Shown: one piece after another, positions 45,877 through 59,747 of the stretch
Layout of the letters: every line of letters starts with the position of its first letter
Numbering within the stretch: the first letter of the stretch is position 1
Assembly (NCBI GenBank): GCA_019022495.1
Contig: JAFEKR010000007.1
Coordinates: 2,418,001-2,482,000 of the forward strand
Direction: 5' to 3'
Length of the DNA: 64,000 nucleotides
DNA from: Epichloe hybrida
Lineage: Eukaryota; Ascomycota; Sordariomycetes; Hypocreales; Clavicipitaceae
The notes under the pieces: model-generated
The model's input: only the letters and a program-made list of their open reading frames with translations
Told to the model about the DNA's origin: nothing
Databases searched by the model: none
Made by a program: the position numbers and the translations under genes

Positions 45877-47460
45877 GGCATTTCAGTGCTTGCTGCGTTT
45901 TGCATGGGCTTACAATATGGGTGCATTATTGGATTGGATTGGATGCATACAAGTTTTTTTGTTATGATAGTCGATAATAGGCGCAATGAGCGCTTGGCGT
46001 TTGGCGTTTTCCATGGACGGACTGGTTGTGGTATAATGCGGAAGAACATGTACGAGAACAGTATGTAGCCACTGGTCTTGAATCAAATTTATTGACGGCA
46101 GATGATTCAATGGTCATTCCATTCCGATTGATTGTTTCTGAGCAGTTTATTTTCAACATTGTAAGAGTGATTGATATATATATATGCTAAAACGAACGCC
46201 GTAGTCCGTCTAGCGTTGTCACCCATCACCATCTAAGAGTATTGACGTTGTATTCAATTACAAGCAACTGCGCACATGAGATGTCTGCTATATCTATTCC
46301 CCCCCGGAACTACTCCGTACATCGAACGACTCGACAATATGCCACAAAAACAGTGTGACACTACCCAACGGTATAAAGCAGACTGTATACGACGTACTTC
46401 TACAGTGGGTGTATCGGGCACACACGACTTCTTTTTTACCTTTGGACTCGTCTCCTGACTTTTTTAGTCCCCATCTTTTCCCAAAAGTCACAGGCATGCA
46501 CATGCATACTTGATAACAAAATGACACAAGCGAGATTTATTTCATGAACAAATGTTTATTCCGTCAACTGATCAATTCAGCCCCCATTGCTCCCATAAAA
46601 TTAGATGTACAATAAAAAAACAACATGAACCCATGGTGCCCGACAAAGATATCGTGCCATGTTCTGATCGTGTTCAAACGCGGGCTTTAGCAAAGCCAGC
46701 TTCGACAGGAGAGGCGAGAGGATGTTGGCTCACGACTATGAGGCGCGGTGGTCCCTGCTCCCCAAGACGGGGAAAAATTCCGACACAACGTAAGCTCTTT
46801 TCAATGAATGGATCAATTGGGATGGCCCCTCCTTGGCCCCGTTGGGAAAACAGAAATGAAACAAAAGGGATCAAAACAACTCTCGAAAGCTGGCTGGCCC
46901 GAGGGAACTTGGTCACCACGGCATACCAAGTCATGAAAATCAACCACCTTTTGTTATGCATTGGCTCATCCCCTCAAACCACCGTCAATGCTTTCTCCCA
47001 AACCGCCAGTAGTATCAGCTCCCATCATCATCCATTCCAGGCAAACCCTAGTTTGGAGAAGAACATGCGTGGTACTCGCGTTCCTTGACAAGAACAAGAG
47101 GGAAGCATTGGGACAACCCCCAGAGACAGGCCTCCCAGAAAAGCGGACATGAATAATCCGACACCGGGAACGAGAAAACCAATAGTAGTAATAAGTAATG
47201 CTTGATGACGCACAAAGTTGCTCTCTGCTCCTACGTTTTGTGGCGAGAGCCTCGCCCCTGTCTGATCCCGAATAGTCTATGGGTGAGGTATCGTGGGATC
47301 AAAAGATAAAAGAAATGCGTGCGTAACTTTTGATACTTCTATCAAATATGTCAGAGCGCATTAAAGAAAAGACAAAGGCTGTAAATGCAAGGAAACAGAA
47401 TCCGCCTAGTCTATCACCCAAAATGCAAGACACCGAGAAAAACTGAAATTGTCAAACTTT
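45877..47460. other. Convergent region POL1 / eIF4G
   Basis: About 1.6 kb. TATATATATATATG at about 46174-46187 and CTACTCCGTACATC near 46311-46324 are visible. Open frames at 46552-47088 and similar show no family features. Both 3' UTRs should be here. No supported gene. Confidence 0.5.
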
Positions 47461-50400
47461 CTACTCGCTCTCCTTCTTCTCGTCAACGATAGCCTTGGCT
47501 AGAAGAGGGGAGGGTCCTGCAGATGGGGGGGAGGCGGGGTGTTCGGTTTCCATGGTGGCCAGCAAGCTGTGACGAGTTCTTGTTAGTCTTGCTTCTCTCC
47601 AAAGCCAAATGGCAATGTCTGGCCAAAGGCCCAATACGCCAGAACGGGGAGGAGAGGGAGCCTTACCTAAAGGCGTTTGTGTTGGTGGTATCCCGGGTGG
47701 GGGGAGTCCCGGTGCGAGATGATGCTCCAGAGTCTTCGCCAGGGCGACCCAGGGAACCTCCGGGCCCAAGACGTCTACCGCTGTTGCTGCGAGAAGAGAA
47801 CATCGACGTGGGGCCGAGCAGGACATTCTGGCTTGGCGTTCTGCTGGCAGAGCCCTTGAGACGGCGCAAGTCATCCATGCCGACTTGGTTGCTGGTTTGC
47901 TGCTGGGCATAACCACCAGAAAAGTTGCGAGCATCGCCACGACCCATAAGGGCGCGGCCGCCGGGGCCACCGCGTGTGCTGCTTCGCGCCGACTCCTGAG
48001 CCTTCGCGGCAGCGGCTTCGGCCTCAACACGAACCTCGTCCAGCGTCTTGGGGCCCTTGTTGGCTTCCTTGGAAACCCACTTGGCTCTTCGGAGGTCAAC
48101 AACATCCATGAGCATGAACCTCATTCTGCTCTGCAAGTCGGGGAGATCAGCCATGGTTTGGATACGCTGGAAGTAGGCGTCCATCATGGGACGACCCTTC
48201 TCCGTGGCATCGAGGTTGGCACCGATGGTGCGCAACAGCTTGCTGAGCGATTCAATCTCGGCCTCGTCCGGCACACCCTTGTAGTCAACGAGCTTGTGAA
48301 CACATTCGTGCATGATACGCTCAGTCAACATGCCGAGTTTGTACAACTCACCAATGAATTGCACGAGACCGAGACCACGCCGCTTGGCTGCGGCAGCCAC
48401 ATAGTAGTCATCAGACAGCATAGTAGTTTCCCCGAGGGCCTTCTTGGAGCTATCGTCGCCTTCCTCCTCCTCCTTAGGTTGAGAAGGCAAGTGCGTGGTC
48501 CAGCCACGTTCGAATTCTTCCTGACATCGGTTGAGCAAGTACTTTCTGAATAGATTGCCTCCGCTGACAATGTTGCCGCTCTTGTCCTTGATGCGCTCGT
48601 CTCGCACGTCTGCACTCATGTTCTCAAGCATGCGCTTGCAGAACTTGGCGTACATAGAAGCCCAGTGAGCTTCGTCAGTGGCCTTCTCAAACGTAAGCTG
48701 GATGACCTGGCGCAGCGTGCGACCGTCAGACTCATCCTTGGACTGTCCAGCAATGGCGAGGATCTGGTCGGCAATCTTGTCAAATTTCTCGGGGGTCATC
48801 TTGTTGAGAGCAGCCTTGACCTTCCTCTGTACCAGTTCGGGATCAAGATAGCCAGTGGGGGTGGCAGAAGCGGCCTTGTTACCGATGCTGCTTGGCTTCC
48901 AACCAGTAGAGGAGACAGCAATGGGTTTGATTTCCATGCCGGCGGTCAAAGGCATGGTCTTAGCAGCCTGAGAATCCTTACCATTGTAATCACGGCGACT
49001 GCCACGAGTAGAGCGGCTGGACTGGCGTCCACTGGGCGAGTTCGGAGCACCACCACGAGATTGAGAAGCCGTGCGGGTGATATTGCCACCTGGGAAAGCT
49101 CCGCCGGGACCACGGAAAGACCCAATGGAGCCCACGCTGGGTCGGGGCATGGTGCCGCTGGACATGGCCAGGCGCTGCTCGGATGATGTGCCTGGCGGGA
49201 GGGTTCGGCCGGGAGGAGCATTGAAGGTGCCCATGGAGAAGCCACCGCTGCCACGGTTGGAGGGCTGTCTAGGCGTCGCGACGCGGGCAGAGCGTTCGCC
49301 ATCTCCGATGAGAGACTTGACTTGTTGGTGAAACTCGACCGATGGCTGCTCAGTGAACACCTTCTGGAACTGCAAGAGGAAAGCAGCGTCGTACTTGAAG
49401 CTCTTGCCCTTGTTGGTGACAGCGGCGTTGAGGGCAGGATTGGGGGAGCTAATACCAGTCGGGTAGATTTCCTGGTCCATGACCCGCAGGAACCGAGCAG
49501 ACTTGAGAGACTGGAGGGCTGGGCTGGGCTGAGGAGGCTCAATTGGCTTGGTGTTGAGGGGCGCCAAGTTGAGGGCAGCAGGCTTAGATCCACGTTTTTG
49601 GCCGGCAGCATCGCCGGCAGCAGCTTTGTCGTCGCCGATCTTCATGCCGGACAGCTTGTCGGCAACGGAATCGACGTTGCAGCCGTCTGCCTCCTTGGCG
49701 GCGCGTGCAGCGGCAAGAGCTTCGGCAACCGACATGGTGTTGCCAGAAGACTCGGCCTCCTTTTGTCGTCGCTCCTTTTCTTCCTCCAATCTTTCCATCT
49801 CGCGCTCCTGCTCTCGCAATTTCGCGTCTGCGTCGGCAGCATTCTGCTTGCGCTTCGCTTCCTCCTCCTTCTTTTTCTCAGCCTTGGCGGCATCAACACG
49901 CTTCTTGTGCTCCGCCTCTTCCTTCTCGCGGCGGGCGTCAGCCTCCTCCATTTCGCGAATCATTCGCTCAATTTCGTCCTCTCCGGGATCAGCCTTTGGG
50001 TCAACGGCTGGCTCAGCAGACTTCTTTTCATTCTCGACCTTCTTGGGCTCCTCAACCTGAGCGATTTCCTTGGGGGCTTCGGCTTCAACGGTGACTGCAG
50101 CAGCAGGGATCTCCTTTTCGGCCGGACTATCAGAAGCAACTGGGTCCTTATTAGCCTTGGCTGCCTCGCTGGCAGCTCCAAGAGTAGCCTGCTTGATCTT
50201 CTCCTTCAATTCATCCTGAATCTCCTTGGCAGTCTTTGGTGTAGCAGTGCTCTCAGTGCGTCCGTGAGATGGCGTGGCTGACTTGGGGGGAGGAGTAGGC
50301 GCAGAGGCAACAACAGGAGGGGTCTTGGACTGCTGGCTGCTAGGGGCGGGAGAGGCGGGTTGCTTGAAGGTAGAGGTGTCGACAACCTCACCAGCGGCAT

Positions 50401-52197
50401 TCTTGATTTGAATAGCAGCACTCTTCCTCGGCTTGAGGAAGTTATTGGGGCCAGCCTTGCCAGCGGGGGTGGCAGATTGCTGAGATGAGCTGACAATCAG
50501 AGGTTGGCTTTGTTGGTTGACGCTGGGAGGTCGCTCAGGCTGCGAAGGGGTACGAGACATGCTGTGGCTCTGTTGGTGGTATGGCGAGGCAAATTGCTGG
50601 TTGTAAGCTGGGGAGTTAGCTTGAGGGGGGCCCATGTAGGGGGGCACGTTATTGTAGCCGTAAGGCATTGAGATGGGTCGGCCGTATGAGTCAACCTGCT
50701 GAGGAGGATAGCCAAAATTCTGATACTTCATAGTCAGCCAAAGTTCAAATCCACCATTTTCGGGAGAAAGATCAAGAGAAGGACTCTGCGAAGGAATCCT
50801 GGGAGGGTTTTGAGCTGAGCATTGCGCGAGAGGCTTCACCACGCCACTGGATCCCACACGACGGCCATTATTGCTGTGCTGATCACGCCAATGAAACTCT
50901 GGTCGCTGGGTAAAACGACGCTGAGGTTGATCGGCATTACTTCCGTGTAGCTCGCGTATGGAATCCAACTGACGACCTGACTGCAGGGACTTGGTGTGCT
51001 CTCTGCGTGTTTTTTTTGTTCTTGTTATACTTGAAAGGAAACTTATCAGGCATGTCAGGAAAAGGGAGCTGTACTTGTTGATGCTGGGGCGCCATCGGGG
51101 GCGGGTAATGATACTGGGGCGGCGTCTGCATCGATATATTAGACTGCATGGTCGCAGGGGGCATGTTCGGGGTGTTTGGCATCGACGGCACGAGGGCGGG
51201 ACTTCGATTTGGTTGCGGAGAGTTGGGATACGGCATGTTTCGAGGCTGAGGCTGGAAGGAAGGGGGCATGCCACGACCTTGACCGGGGCCGTTTCGGAAC
51301 TGGTTGTTGGGAGGATATCCCATCTGGTTGTTGTACTGGTTGTTGTGAGGGTTGAAACCTCGGCCACGACCACCTTGAGGGGGAAAGTTGCCTCTGTTTT
51401 CACCCTGAGCGGAATTGTTCGATTCGCGTCGGTAATGGGCAGCAGGCTGCGATCCCATGGCCATTGGGTTGGAGAGGACAGAGCCCTGTCTCATGTGGCG
51501 CTGGACGGTTTTCTGTTAGTGGTGATGATCATGAATGCAAAGCACGAAATCAACACTCGCAAAGAAGATGTTGCGAAGCGACGTGAACAAGGGGGGAGGG
51601 GGCTTTACGAACCTCGCCATCGTTACCGAGACTTCCGAAAGTCATCTGTCCACTTGGCTGCTGAAGACCAGAGGGAGGTCGACCACCGCTCGCCGAAGGC
51701 TGAGGGATCGGTGAAGGAGAGTGTGCAGGCGAAGGAACGCGCTGATTCCCGGCACCAGGAATGGCGATGGGGGCAGCGTTTCCAACCTGGGGAGTGCTGT
51801 GGGCCATAGCTGGAGAGTTGAAGCCAAACTGGATGCCAGATTTGGCGCCGCCGTTGGCAGCGAAAGAGTTGGTGCCGTTGGCAGCCATGGTGACGGAGCT
51901 TTTTCTCGAATGGTCCGCGCCGGAGCCGTTGGTAGAGCTACCTCGGGCAACAGCAGGGACAGCAGGAGTAGCGACTGGTTTGCCGTTTACAGGAGACAGA
52001 GTAGAACTCTTGGCATTCTGCGCCGCAGAGGCAGAAGCAGAGCCGACAACGACGGGTGCTTGAGAACTGGTCGTGACTAACGGCGCTTGGATTGATGATT
52101 TCTTAGGCGCACCTGCAGCGGAGGCATAAGAAGTCGCCGTGGTCGCAGAGGTGTTGGTCGCCGGAATCGGATTCTGCTGGTTCGTAGGCGACGTCAT
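47461..52197 (-). CDS. TIF4631: Translation initiation factor eIF4G
   Basis: Exons 52197-51613, 51500 to about 51075, about 50719 to 47667, and 47566-47461 give about 1389 aa. The starting MTSPTNQQNPIPATNTSATT and the Ser/Pro/Gly/Gln-rich N-terminal third fit a fungal eIF4G, with RGRGFNPHNNQYNNQ and YPPQQVDSYGRPIS blocks. A charged Glu/Lys/Ala stretch follows, then the eIF4E-binding site KYDAAFLLQFQKVF near residue 779 (YxxxxLphi). The MIF4G domain covers about 968-1215, from QRKVKAALNKMTPEKFDKIA to RMRFMLMDVVDLRRAKW; it binds eIF4A. A C-terminal RGG/Ser-Arg tail ends PASPPSAGPSPLL and AIVDEKKESE. The factor bridges cap-bound eIF4E, eIF4A and Pab1 on the mRNA. The second intron is long (about 355 nt) and its borders are my choice (donor GTACAG at 51074, acceptor ATCAG at 50720); it is the least certain part. 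Confidence 0.9.
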
Positions 52198-55046
52198 AGG
52201 GTGAGAATGGTCGACTCGCGAAGCGTTGAAGTTGATGGGAGGGTTTTGTTGATGAGGAGGCGTCGACGAAATGTTCTGAAAATTAAGAGGGCGGGTAGTC
52301 GAGAAACTTTTTTTTTTTTTTTTTCAAGTCCCTCGGAGCTCGCTCTCACAAGACGGGTTTTTGGTTTTTCTTTGGAACAGCGAGGCCGTGGGCGCTGTCA
52401 AGAAGAAACGAAGAATGCTCGCGAAGAAGATGCACGCGATAAAGATTATAAAAACACCGGACACTTGGTGGCGGCTTAGAAAAGGGAAGATCCCGAGCAG
52501 GCCAGAGGAAGATACGAGGTCAAGGAGTGAGTGGAAAAGACCGAGCAGGCGAGACTGTAGGCGTCTGAGACACAAACTACAATCGTGGGCGTTGACGGGC
52601 GTCCTAGACGATAAGCAAAGGAGAAATTAGTCTTCTGGTGCTGTAGACACAGAAGAAGAGTCCAATGCGTTGGAAGGAGGGGGGAGGGTCTGGTGAGAAG
52701 AAAAAAAAAATCCACCTAGACCAAGTGGTGTTTTGTTCGGAGTGGTGAGGGTTTAGGAGGAGTTCGGCAAGAAAAATTTGGGCAGCAGGGTTTCATATGA
52801 TATGGGCGGAAGGGGAAAGAGCCGGGACCCCACCCCCTGGCGCCCGTCTTGCTCTTTGCTCTTCCTCTTCAGAGTCTTCACTGGTAGTGCAAACTATAGT
52901 ATCAACCAAAACTGTATTCGACACCACTGTAATCCGTACCTATGTACTCCGTAATACGGATCCGTAGTAGTTGTTGAAAGCTTGGTTTGTTAATCACACT
53001 GCCCAACAGCGCCGAGCTCACAGCCATGACACAGTCGATCTTGGTCTCTAGACACTGTGGCGTCAATCACTGCTCTGCAGGTGCGAACCCTCTTTAGAAG
53101 GGCCAGACCCATCTCATGGTTTCTCCGTAGGTTTCTCCGTAGCTATCATCATGAATGAAGTTTAAAGGTAGTTGTGTCAAGGAACCTTGGAGGAAAAGAT
53201 TCACACAAAAAAAAAAAAAAACTTTATCAACAAACAGAGTTGCCATGATGTGCACCTGCTCTGCGCAAAAGCTCCATGTGGCTCTCCAACAAGTCCAACA
53301 AGATGCGGGAGGGGAAGAAGGGGGAGAACTAAGTCCGTAAGTGCGTGTGGTGTGCATTTCTGCCTGAGCCCTACACATCAGGAAGGAGTACTCCGTAGTC
53401 GTTGCGCGCCTCCTTTTTTCTCTTTTTCTGGCACAAGTACTCCGTACGAATATTACGGCAGCCATGAAGAAGGTTGCTGTGGTAATAGCTGTGTGGTTGC
53501 GCCAGGCCAGCCTGGGTTATTACGGATTACAGATATTACATACAGCACTCCATGTTGCCATGTTTTATTTCAAAGGGAAATTAGGCTGTTTGTGACTGGG
53601 ATGGGATTGAGGCTGTGAGCCCCGGGCTGGGGTGGTGGGACATTGTAGCCCGTCTTGTCAGACCTGTATGTACATACGGATTACGGATGGATCATTATTA
53701 TTACTCGGTGCTCCCAGCACTCACTTTCCTCTCCAAGCGGGCGAGCGAGCCCATGTCAATATCTGATTCACAGAGTCGAGTCGCCCAGATAATTTCTCCA
53801 TTCATCGTCTGCCTTGCTCCAATGTTGGTACCGCGCCCGAGTGGGTCCTGCAACCACTTCAGTTTTCCTCTTCCGCAGAGAGACAACGAACGACAACGAA
53901 CGACCAGCAGACGACGCAAGAGTGACGGACGGGTGGACGCTTGGGATTGCCGGTTGACCCCTACCTATATTAATTGATATGACTCCTCCGTACAGACCAA
54001 CCCGTATTATCGTACCTCTCCTGTCCGTTGTCTCGTTGCTCTCGTCCCGCGGAGCACACTTATTCTGATTACTTGCCACCACCGTCTTCAAATTCAATCA
54101 TCACCGCCGGGAACGAGTGAAAGGTACCCGGCTAGTTGGAAGGGCACTAAGCATGGACCGGATGCCAGAAATACCAGGGACCAACCCCTATTCCCATACT
54201 CTCTGTAAGAAAAAGAAGAAAAAGAATCAAAGGGTCAATGGGTCAAAGGTCAAAGGGGGAAAAAAGCAATCCATTCGCTCGCATGGCCCGGAGATTTGTT
54301 GGCACCACGGCACAGCCAGACAGCCAAGCGTCGCCCATGTCTCATCAAGCTTCTTCTCCTTGCGCGATAAGCATTTCTTTTTCCCACAGCCAGGACAAAT
54401 CGTGCGATGGGGGGTGACCCCCGATAAGCCTCTGCAAGATGGCTGGGGGCATAAATTGATAGGCACGGCCCTCCCTTCCTTGTGAAACTGTTTATCTTGA
54501 GTCCGACGACTTATTATTTATTGACTTGCTGTGACCCTTTTGGCTCCCGCAAAAAAGCCGGGGAAATGTGGGCGACGCTAATAGCGCAGTTGACCCAACA
54601 CATAGCTGCAGAAGAATTGGTGGTGTATGTACAGTGGGTGTATTACTGGTATCAACGACTAATAAATAATATTATTGGTCCATGTCACTTCCTCGCACCA
54701 CCCACCCCCCTATAATAATATCCGCCTCACCCAGTGAAGTGATGCGGGCTTGACGTAGTCCGTAGTGGCCACCTGCCGGCAAGTGACGGACCTGCAGCGA
54801 GCAACGACTCACGAGACGCCGAGGTTCTGCCCGAGAGAAAATTCCCACGTTTTGAAACTAAAGACAATAAATAACATTAAAAAAGTCAGTGCGCGGACAT
54901 TCAAGTTCTTCTGTCCCAGGGTTCTCAGTCGGGCACATAATCATTCATCCTTTTTCAAAGGCATGTTGTCAGTGCCCATGAAAAAGCAACTTCAGGTGCA
55001 ATTAAAAGTATATATGACTGCTATTGCATTGGTTTTCCATTGAACC
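52198..55046. other. Large gene-free region upstream of eIF4G
   Basis: About 2.85 kb. The part just upstream of eIF4G has a long poly-T run (about 52308-52324) and CT/GA-rich sequence. The middle is dense in the TACGGAGTA-type motif: copies near 52931-52970, 53117-53142, 53389-53396, 53440-53457, 53521-53530, 53673-53688, 53985-53994 and 54756-54765. Several open frames exist (for example 53172-53618 and 54117-54485), but none has a recognisable domain. Probably promoter DNA of eIF4G plus the 3' end of the aquarius gene. Confidence 0.5.
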
Positions 55047-58000
55047 CTAATGTTGCGTCAGAGTCACTTCTTCATCTTTGCTCTCTCCTTCGCGGACTTC
55101 CAGAATACCTGGTTCCACGGCCTGCTCGTCCTCGTCCTCGTAGTATGTAGCTTGCGCTTCTTCATCTTCGTCGGCCTCTTCAGGAATAGCCTCGGCGACG
55201 TTCATGGCAGGTTCCCCCCCTTGTTCTTGCAGCTGCTTCAATTTCGTGTTGGTCATCTCAAACACGTATTGTCCTAGATGCTCCACGCTTTCCATGACGA
55301 CTTCGCCTTCCAATGCAGAGTTGTCGTCCGCGTTGGCTCTCTCGGTGGGCCACATCTCTCCCGTGACAAGCATCAGCTTGTCTGGACGCTCAAGCAGGAG
55401 ATCGAACGCCGGTCGAAGCTCCGGGCACGCCTCAAATACTTCACGCCGTCCAAGGATATACAGGCCAAGCCGGGCACGGGACACGGCCACTGTCATTCGC
55501 CGTACGTCGCGTAGATACCCCACGCGGGACGTTCGAGTAAGAGACAATATGATGTCTGTAAGAAGGAAAAGAAGAACACGTTAGCATACAGAACTCTCCC
55601 TCACTATCAGGTTGTTCGACGTTCTATGACGGCGAGATACTTACAGTCGTTTTGCTCGCCTTGGTACTTGTCCACTGTGGCGACAGCCTTAGGCATGCCA
55701 AAGACGGGGTTCTTGCCACACCGATGGGCGAGCACGTCCTTGACCAAGGCGCGCTGTCCGGCATACGTTGTGAGGATACTGATCTTGTCCGCGGCATATC
55801 CTAGCAGACGCATGTACTGGAATATCGCCACAGCATACTCTGCCTCGCCTAGGTTTTGGATGAAGTGTGGCGTTGGCTCCGACTCCCCGCGGCCCTTGTA
55901 GTTGGGCACGTCAATGAACTGATAATCAAACTTGAATCCAGCATTGGCACGGAGGAATTCAGGCTGGCTCTGCACATGCTGCAAGTTATCCAGCTTGGGA
56001 TAGCGCCATGAGTAAAGTCTGGCGATTGAGGGACGGGCGCGACCTTGCTGATCGAGATTCACTGTAGGCACACCGAGGCGCACCAACCGAGAGAACAACG
56101 ATTGTTCCAGGTTTGCGTAATGGCGAAATGCCAAGCTCTGAATGACTGGTGAGTTCTGGTAGTGGTCACCGCACAGCACTACTCTCTTGAGAGGCATTTG
56201 ATTCTTGGTTGGTTTCTGCATAGCAAGAGGCATGAAGGTTTCCACCTCGGTAATCTGCGCCGCTTCTTCCATGATGACATTGTCATAGTGAAAGCCTAAC
56301 GAAGCTATCTCACCGCGTCGGATGGCTGCATGTGTGGTCGTCATGGCGATGATTCTGGCCTCGTTGGTTAGGAGGTAGTTGGCCTTCTCTCGTTCACGAC
56401 GGAGGATCTCGAAAGGCACAATATCCGCCAGTCCTGAGAAGATTTTACTGATGTGACGGTAGCAACCATCAGCAATTTCTTCTATTTGCTCCCGGCCGCT
56501 GTCATCCGGGAAGAGCGGCTGAGGCGCATCGGCGAAGTAGGTATGGAACGGAAAGGCTTGGACAAGGTCTGCAGCAGTCGTCTCGGCCGAAGCAACGACT
56601 TGTTGGAATCGCTTCCGGGCAGGCTCCACGTAGACTTTGTTAAAGTAACCGGCGGTTTCGGCTGAGTTGTTATGAGCACCAGGCGCTCCCAGAGTTGCGG
56701 CCAATTTCCCAACTTCATGAAGAAGCACTTGTCGGTTGTCGAGGAATGACTCAACGCGGCCGTGCTTTCCAAAATTGCCATCAGTCTCCAAATCTTCTTC
56801 TCCATGGCCCAAGCGCAAGAGATGTCTCTCATCAATGTCCAGCGCCACAATCTTGGCAAACAATTGATTCAAAGCCTGGTTGCTGTGCGCAATCAGGAGT
56901 GTCTTTTCTCGCGGAAAGTTGTGGTAGATGTTGTTGATGATTTGCGTGGCCACGTCCGTTTTTCCAGTGCCAGGAGGACCAACAATCACTGTCAAACCGG
57001 GTTGGGACCCAGACATGATGGCCTCTACTTGGGCCGGGGTAAAACGAACGGTGTTTGTTTTGGGCACATCTGTCGGGTACGGTCCGTTGTTTGGAGGCTT
57101 GTAGGTTGACACTTTGAGAGAGTCGACTTCCGACTTCATCGTCGGCTCTGCATCGCGTCTGCGTTTCTTGGAAGGTCGGACGCCATCGGCTTCGTCTGGC
57201 TTGTCGCCTTCTTCGAGAACATAAGGAGGACCAAAACTGCTTGCGACGTCATCACCAGGCTCGACGGTTTTTCCAGGTAAGCTTTCGACTAGATGCTGCC
57301 AGTCGAGAAACGTGTCCCGGTAATTCAGCTTCTTGATCCGATTGGAAAGGTTCTTGTAGTTTGCTCCAGCGGGATCACCGTAACCGAGGAACACTTCATG
57401 AAGCCACGAGGGAAGGGGCATTTCTGACAAGACGAGCTTGCGAATAGACTCCAAAACAGGTTTGAAATTATTCTCTCTTCGCCCTCGTCTTAATAACAAA
57501 TTCATCTGCCCGTAAACATCCGGCTTATTAGGTGATGGTCGTTCCGTATCCCGGCTGTACATGTATGGGTCCAGTTTGACATGAACACGACGTTTGTTGT
57601 CCAGATAAGTTGCCCCGTCTCTCACGTGGCGGCCTTTATCATCGGTGATTTGAATGATTTCAGCCGATCGAACCGATATCAAACCGAGTTTTTCGTACTC
57701 TGACTGAACCTCACCTCCATTCATGGTAGACTGAGAAGATGGGGGCTGAACGCTCAGTAAGAATACCACATCATCGGGGCGCAAGGAATCCCATTCCCGG
57801 CGAACGTTGGGCCCGAGTCGGCGAACATCGAACGATATTTCAGCTTTGACCATGGATGGAAGCTCTTCGCCTACTAGTGGCGGCTTAGTTTCAAGTATAC
57901 TGTCTATCATGTCAGTGTGCATGGCTTAAAATAAGAGGAAGTTCCTGTCAATGAATACGTACGATGTTGTAGAAATGGGCAGGGCCATCTTCGAAAACCC

Positions 58001-59747
58001 TGCGAAGGTAGTGACACCTGGTTGCTGCGATTCTGGTCGTAAACGTTTTAAAGCAGATTCTACATCCTTTCGGATGCCGTAGAAGGCCTCACAACGATAG
58101 AGAATCATTGCGCGCCATAAGAAATCTCCGGCAGATAGGTATTGCAGGTTGAGCTTGGGGAGGGCCAAGGGGTGTGAACCGTCATATGCGTCGGCTCTTC
58201 GGAACCCGTGGTCAAAAAGCGATCGCTCTGTCGGAACCAGGGGCATATGCTGAGCAGATTCTCTAAAAGTCTTTTTGCGCTCATATCTGCTGACAATAAT
58301 TTCAATGAGCAATTTGCGATCTATAGGCAACGCAAGAGACTCTGGATAAGAAGATCGCAAGTCCAGAAGAGTGAAGAGCTGCATCAACTCGTCATCAGTC
58401 AATGGTTCGAGAAGGCCCTCGAGCTCAACTCTTTTCTCTATGCCGCCGTAATTGGAGAGTGCCAAAACCATCAACTTCTCCCTGAAATTCTTAAGCGCAA
58501 CGCGTTGCAGCTTTCCCAGAAGTGTACAATGTCTTTCATACGCTTCTGCTGCAGTCAGTTGTATCCCGGTCTGGTCATCAATTGCAAAGTATGTAAAGTG
58601 TGAGAGCAACGCGTGCAAATCTCTCAGTAGCGAGTTGTTTTCATCGTTGTACATTGATGATAGTTTCATGACGGGCAAGACATTCAAGTCTTGTAGTAAA
58701 GTATTGACGTAGCGTCTCGTGGGAAGTTGACTCTGAAGGTCCGATATAAATTCGGTGAATCGTTCACAGTACAGCGCATGTTCTTGAAGCCATTAGTAAC
58801 TCGTCCCATCTCTCGGTGTTATACCATGGCAGGGGTCGAACAAACCTTGCTTGCTATCGCTGTACAACAGACCCAAGAAATCGAGAAGCAAAGAATATAA
58901 CCATGATCTTTCAAAACGCAGCCGTGCCTTGATTGTATCATCAGCCGCGTCATATCGCTTCTGGGAAGCTCTCCAAGCCTTCCTTAGGTGAGTGGTCTGG
59001 TCGAGTAAGGCTTCTCGATGCTTTTCGCTGCATAAGTTCTGCCAAATGCCTATTGATACCAGAGGAGCACACTCTTTTCTGACAATGGCGCAATCTAAGC
59101 TCTGAAATGCGTGTATCAGAAAGCAAAGAATATGTGTCCTTATATTCGCAGAAAGAGTTCGGTCGAGTATTAGGGAAAGAAGTCGTCTAAACATTGACGA
59201 GAAGTCTTCAGGGCGATTCTCGAACAAGCCTGGATAAAATTGTCAATACCATGCAATAACAGCTTTCAACTCACCACTTTCAACTCACTCCATGTTTCCA
59301 AATGTTCGCGCCGTTTTACGTTGGCAATCAACGCAATCAAAAGCACGTGAAAGTTTGACGCTTCATCCGTGTACGCCGGCCAAAGGTAGCTATAACAAAA
59401 GACCATTAGTCGAGAAATTCTGAATAAAATTCATGGGATCATTATGTAGCGAACCTTTCCATTGTCTGCAAGCTCTCCAGCAAGAGAAGGGACTTGTACT
59501 GGAAGCCGTCCTGTTCCAATACATCCCAAATACCCTGCTTGAGGACATCATTCTTCACCTTTGGCCTGGTAGCCTTCTTGCTCGGTTTCAACCAGTTCTT
59601 TCTTGCAAGCTGAACGAACTGGTGCTCTTTCTCCTCAACTTCGGCTGGGGTTGGTCGCTCTGTCTCGGCAACGGGGGCTGGCTTCGATGCCTTTCCAGCT
59701 TTGGCGGCACCGGCGCCGGTGCCTTTGAGGCGCTTCGCGTTAGGCAT
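55047..59747 (-). CDS. cwf11: Intron-binding helicase aquarius (Cwf11, spliceosomal SF1)
   Basis: Six exons: 59747-59455, 59389-59289, 59229-58846, 58782-57963, 57899-55645 and 55555-55047, 1453 aa, phases all consistent. The N-terminal ARM-like part reads LLESLQTMESYLWPAYTDEA, then LYCERFTEFISDLQSQLPTR. The helicase core carries Walker A GPPGTGKTDVATQIINNIYH near residue 840, motif II VIMEEAAQITEVETFMPLAM near 1076, LVLCGDH-type RVVLCGDHYQNSPV, and motif VI DVRRMTVAVSRARLGLYILG. The EEAAQ in motif II (instead of DEAD) is typical of aquarius/IBP160 in the Upf1-like SF1 group. It binds introns at the spliceosome and is linked to snoRNP release and R-loop control. The acidic C-terminal tail is Glu/Asp-rich. 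The relationship to fission yeast Cwf11 is the basis for the symbol. Confidence 0.93.

Noticed and set aside
49322..50281. A 319-codon plus-strand frame opposite eIF4G
   Set aside because: It is the antisense of the Glu/Lys/Ala-rich eIF4G region, giving Leu/Phe-rich sequence; an effect of biased codons, not a gene.
53172..53977. Open frames in the gap between eIF4G and aquarius
   Set aside because: No domain, no splice support and frames overlap dense intergenic motif copies; likely non-coding.
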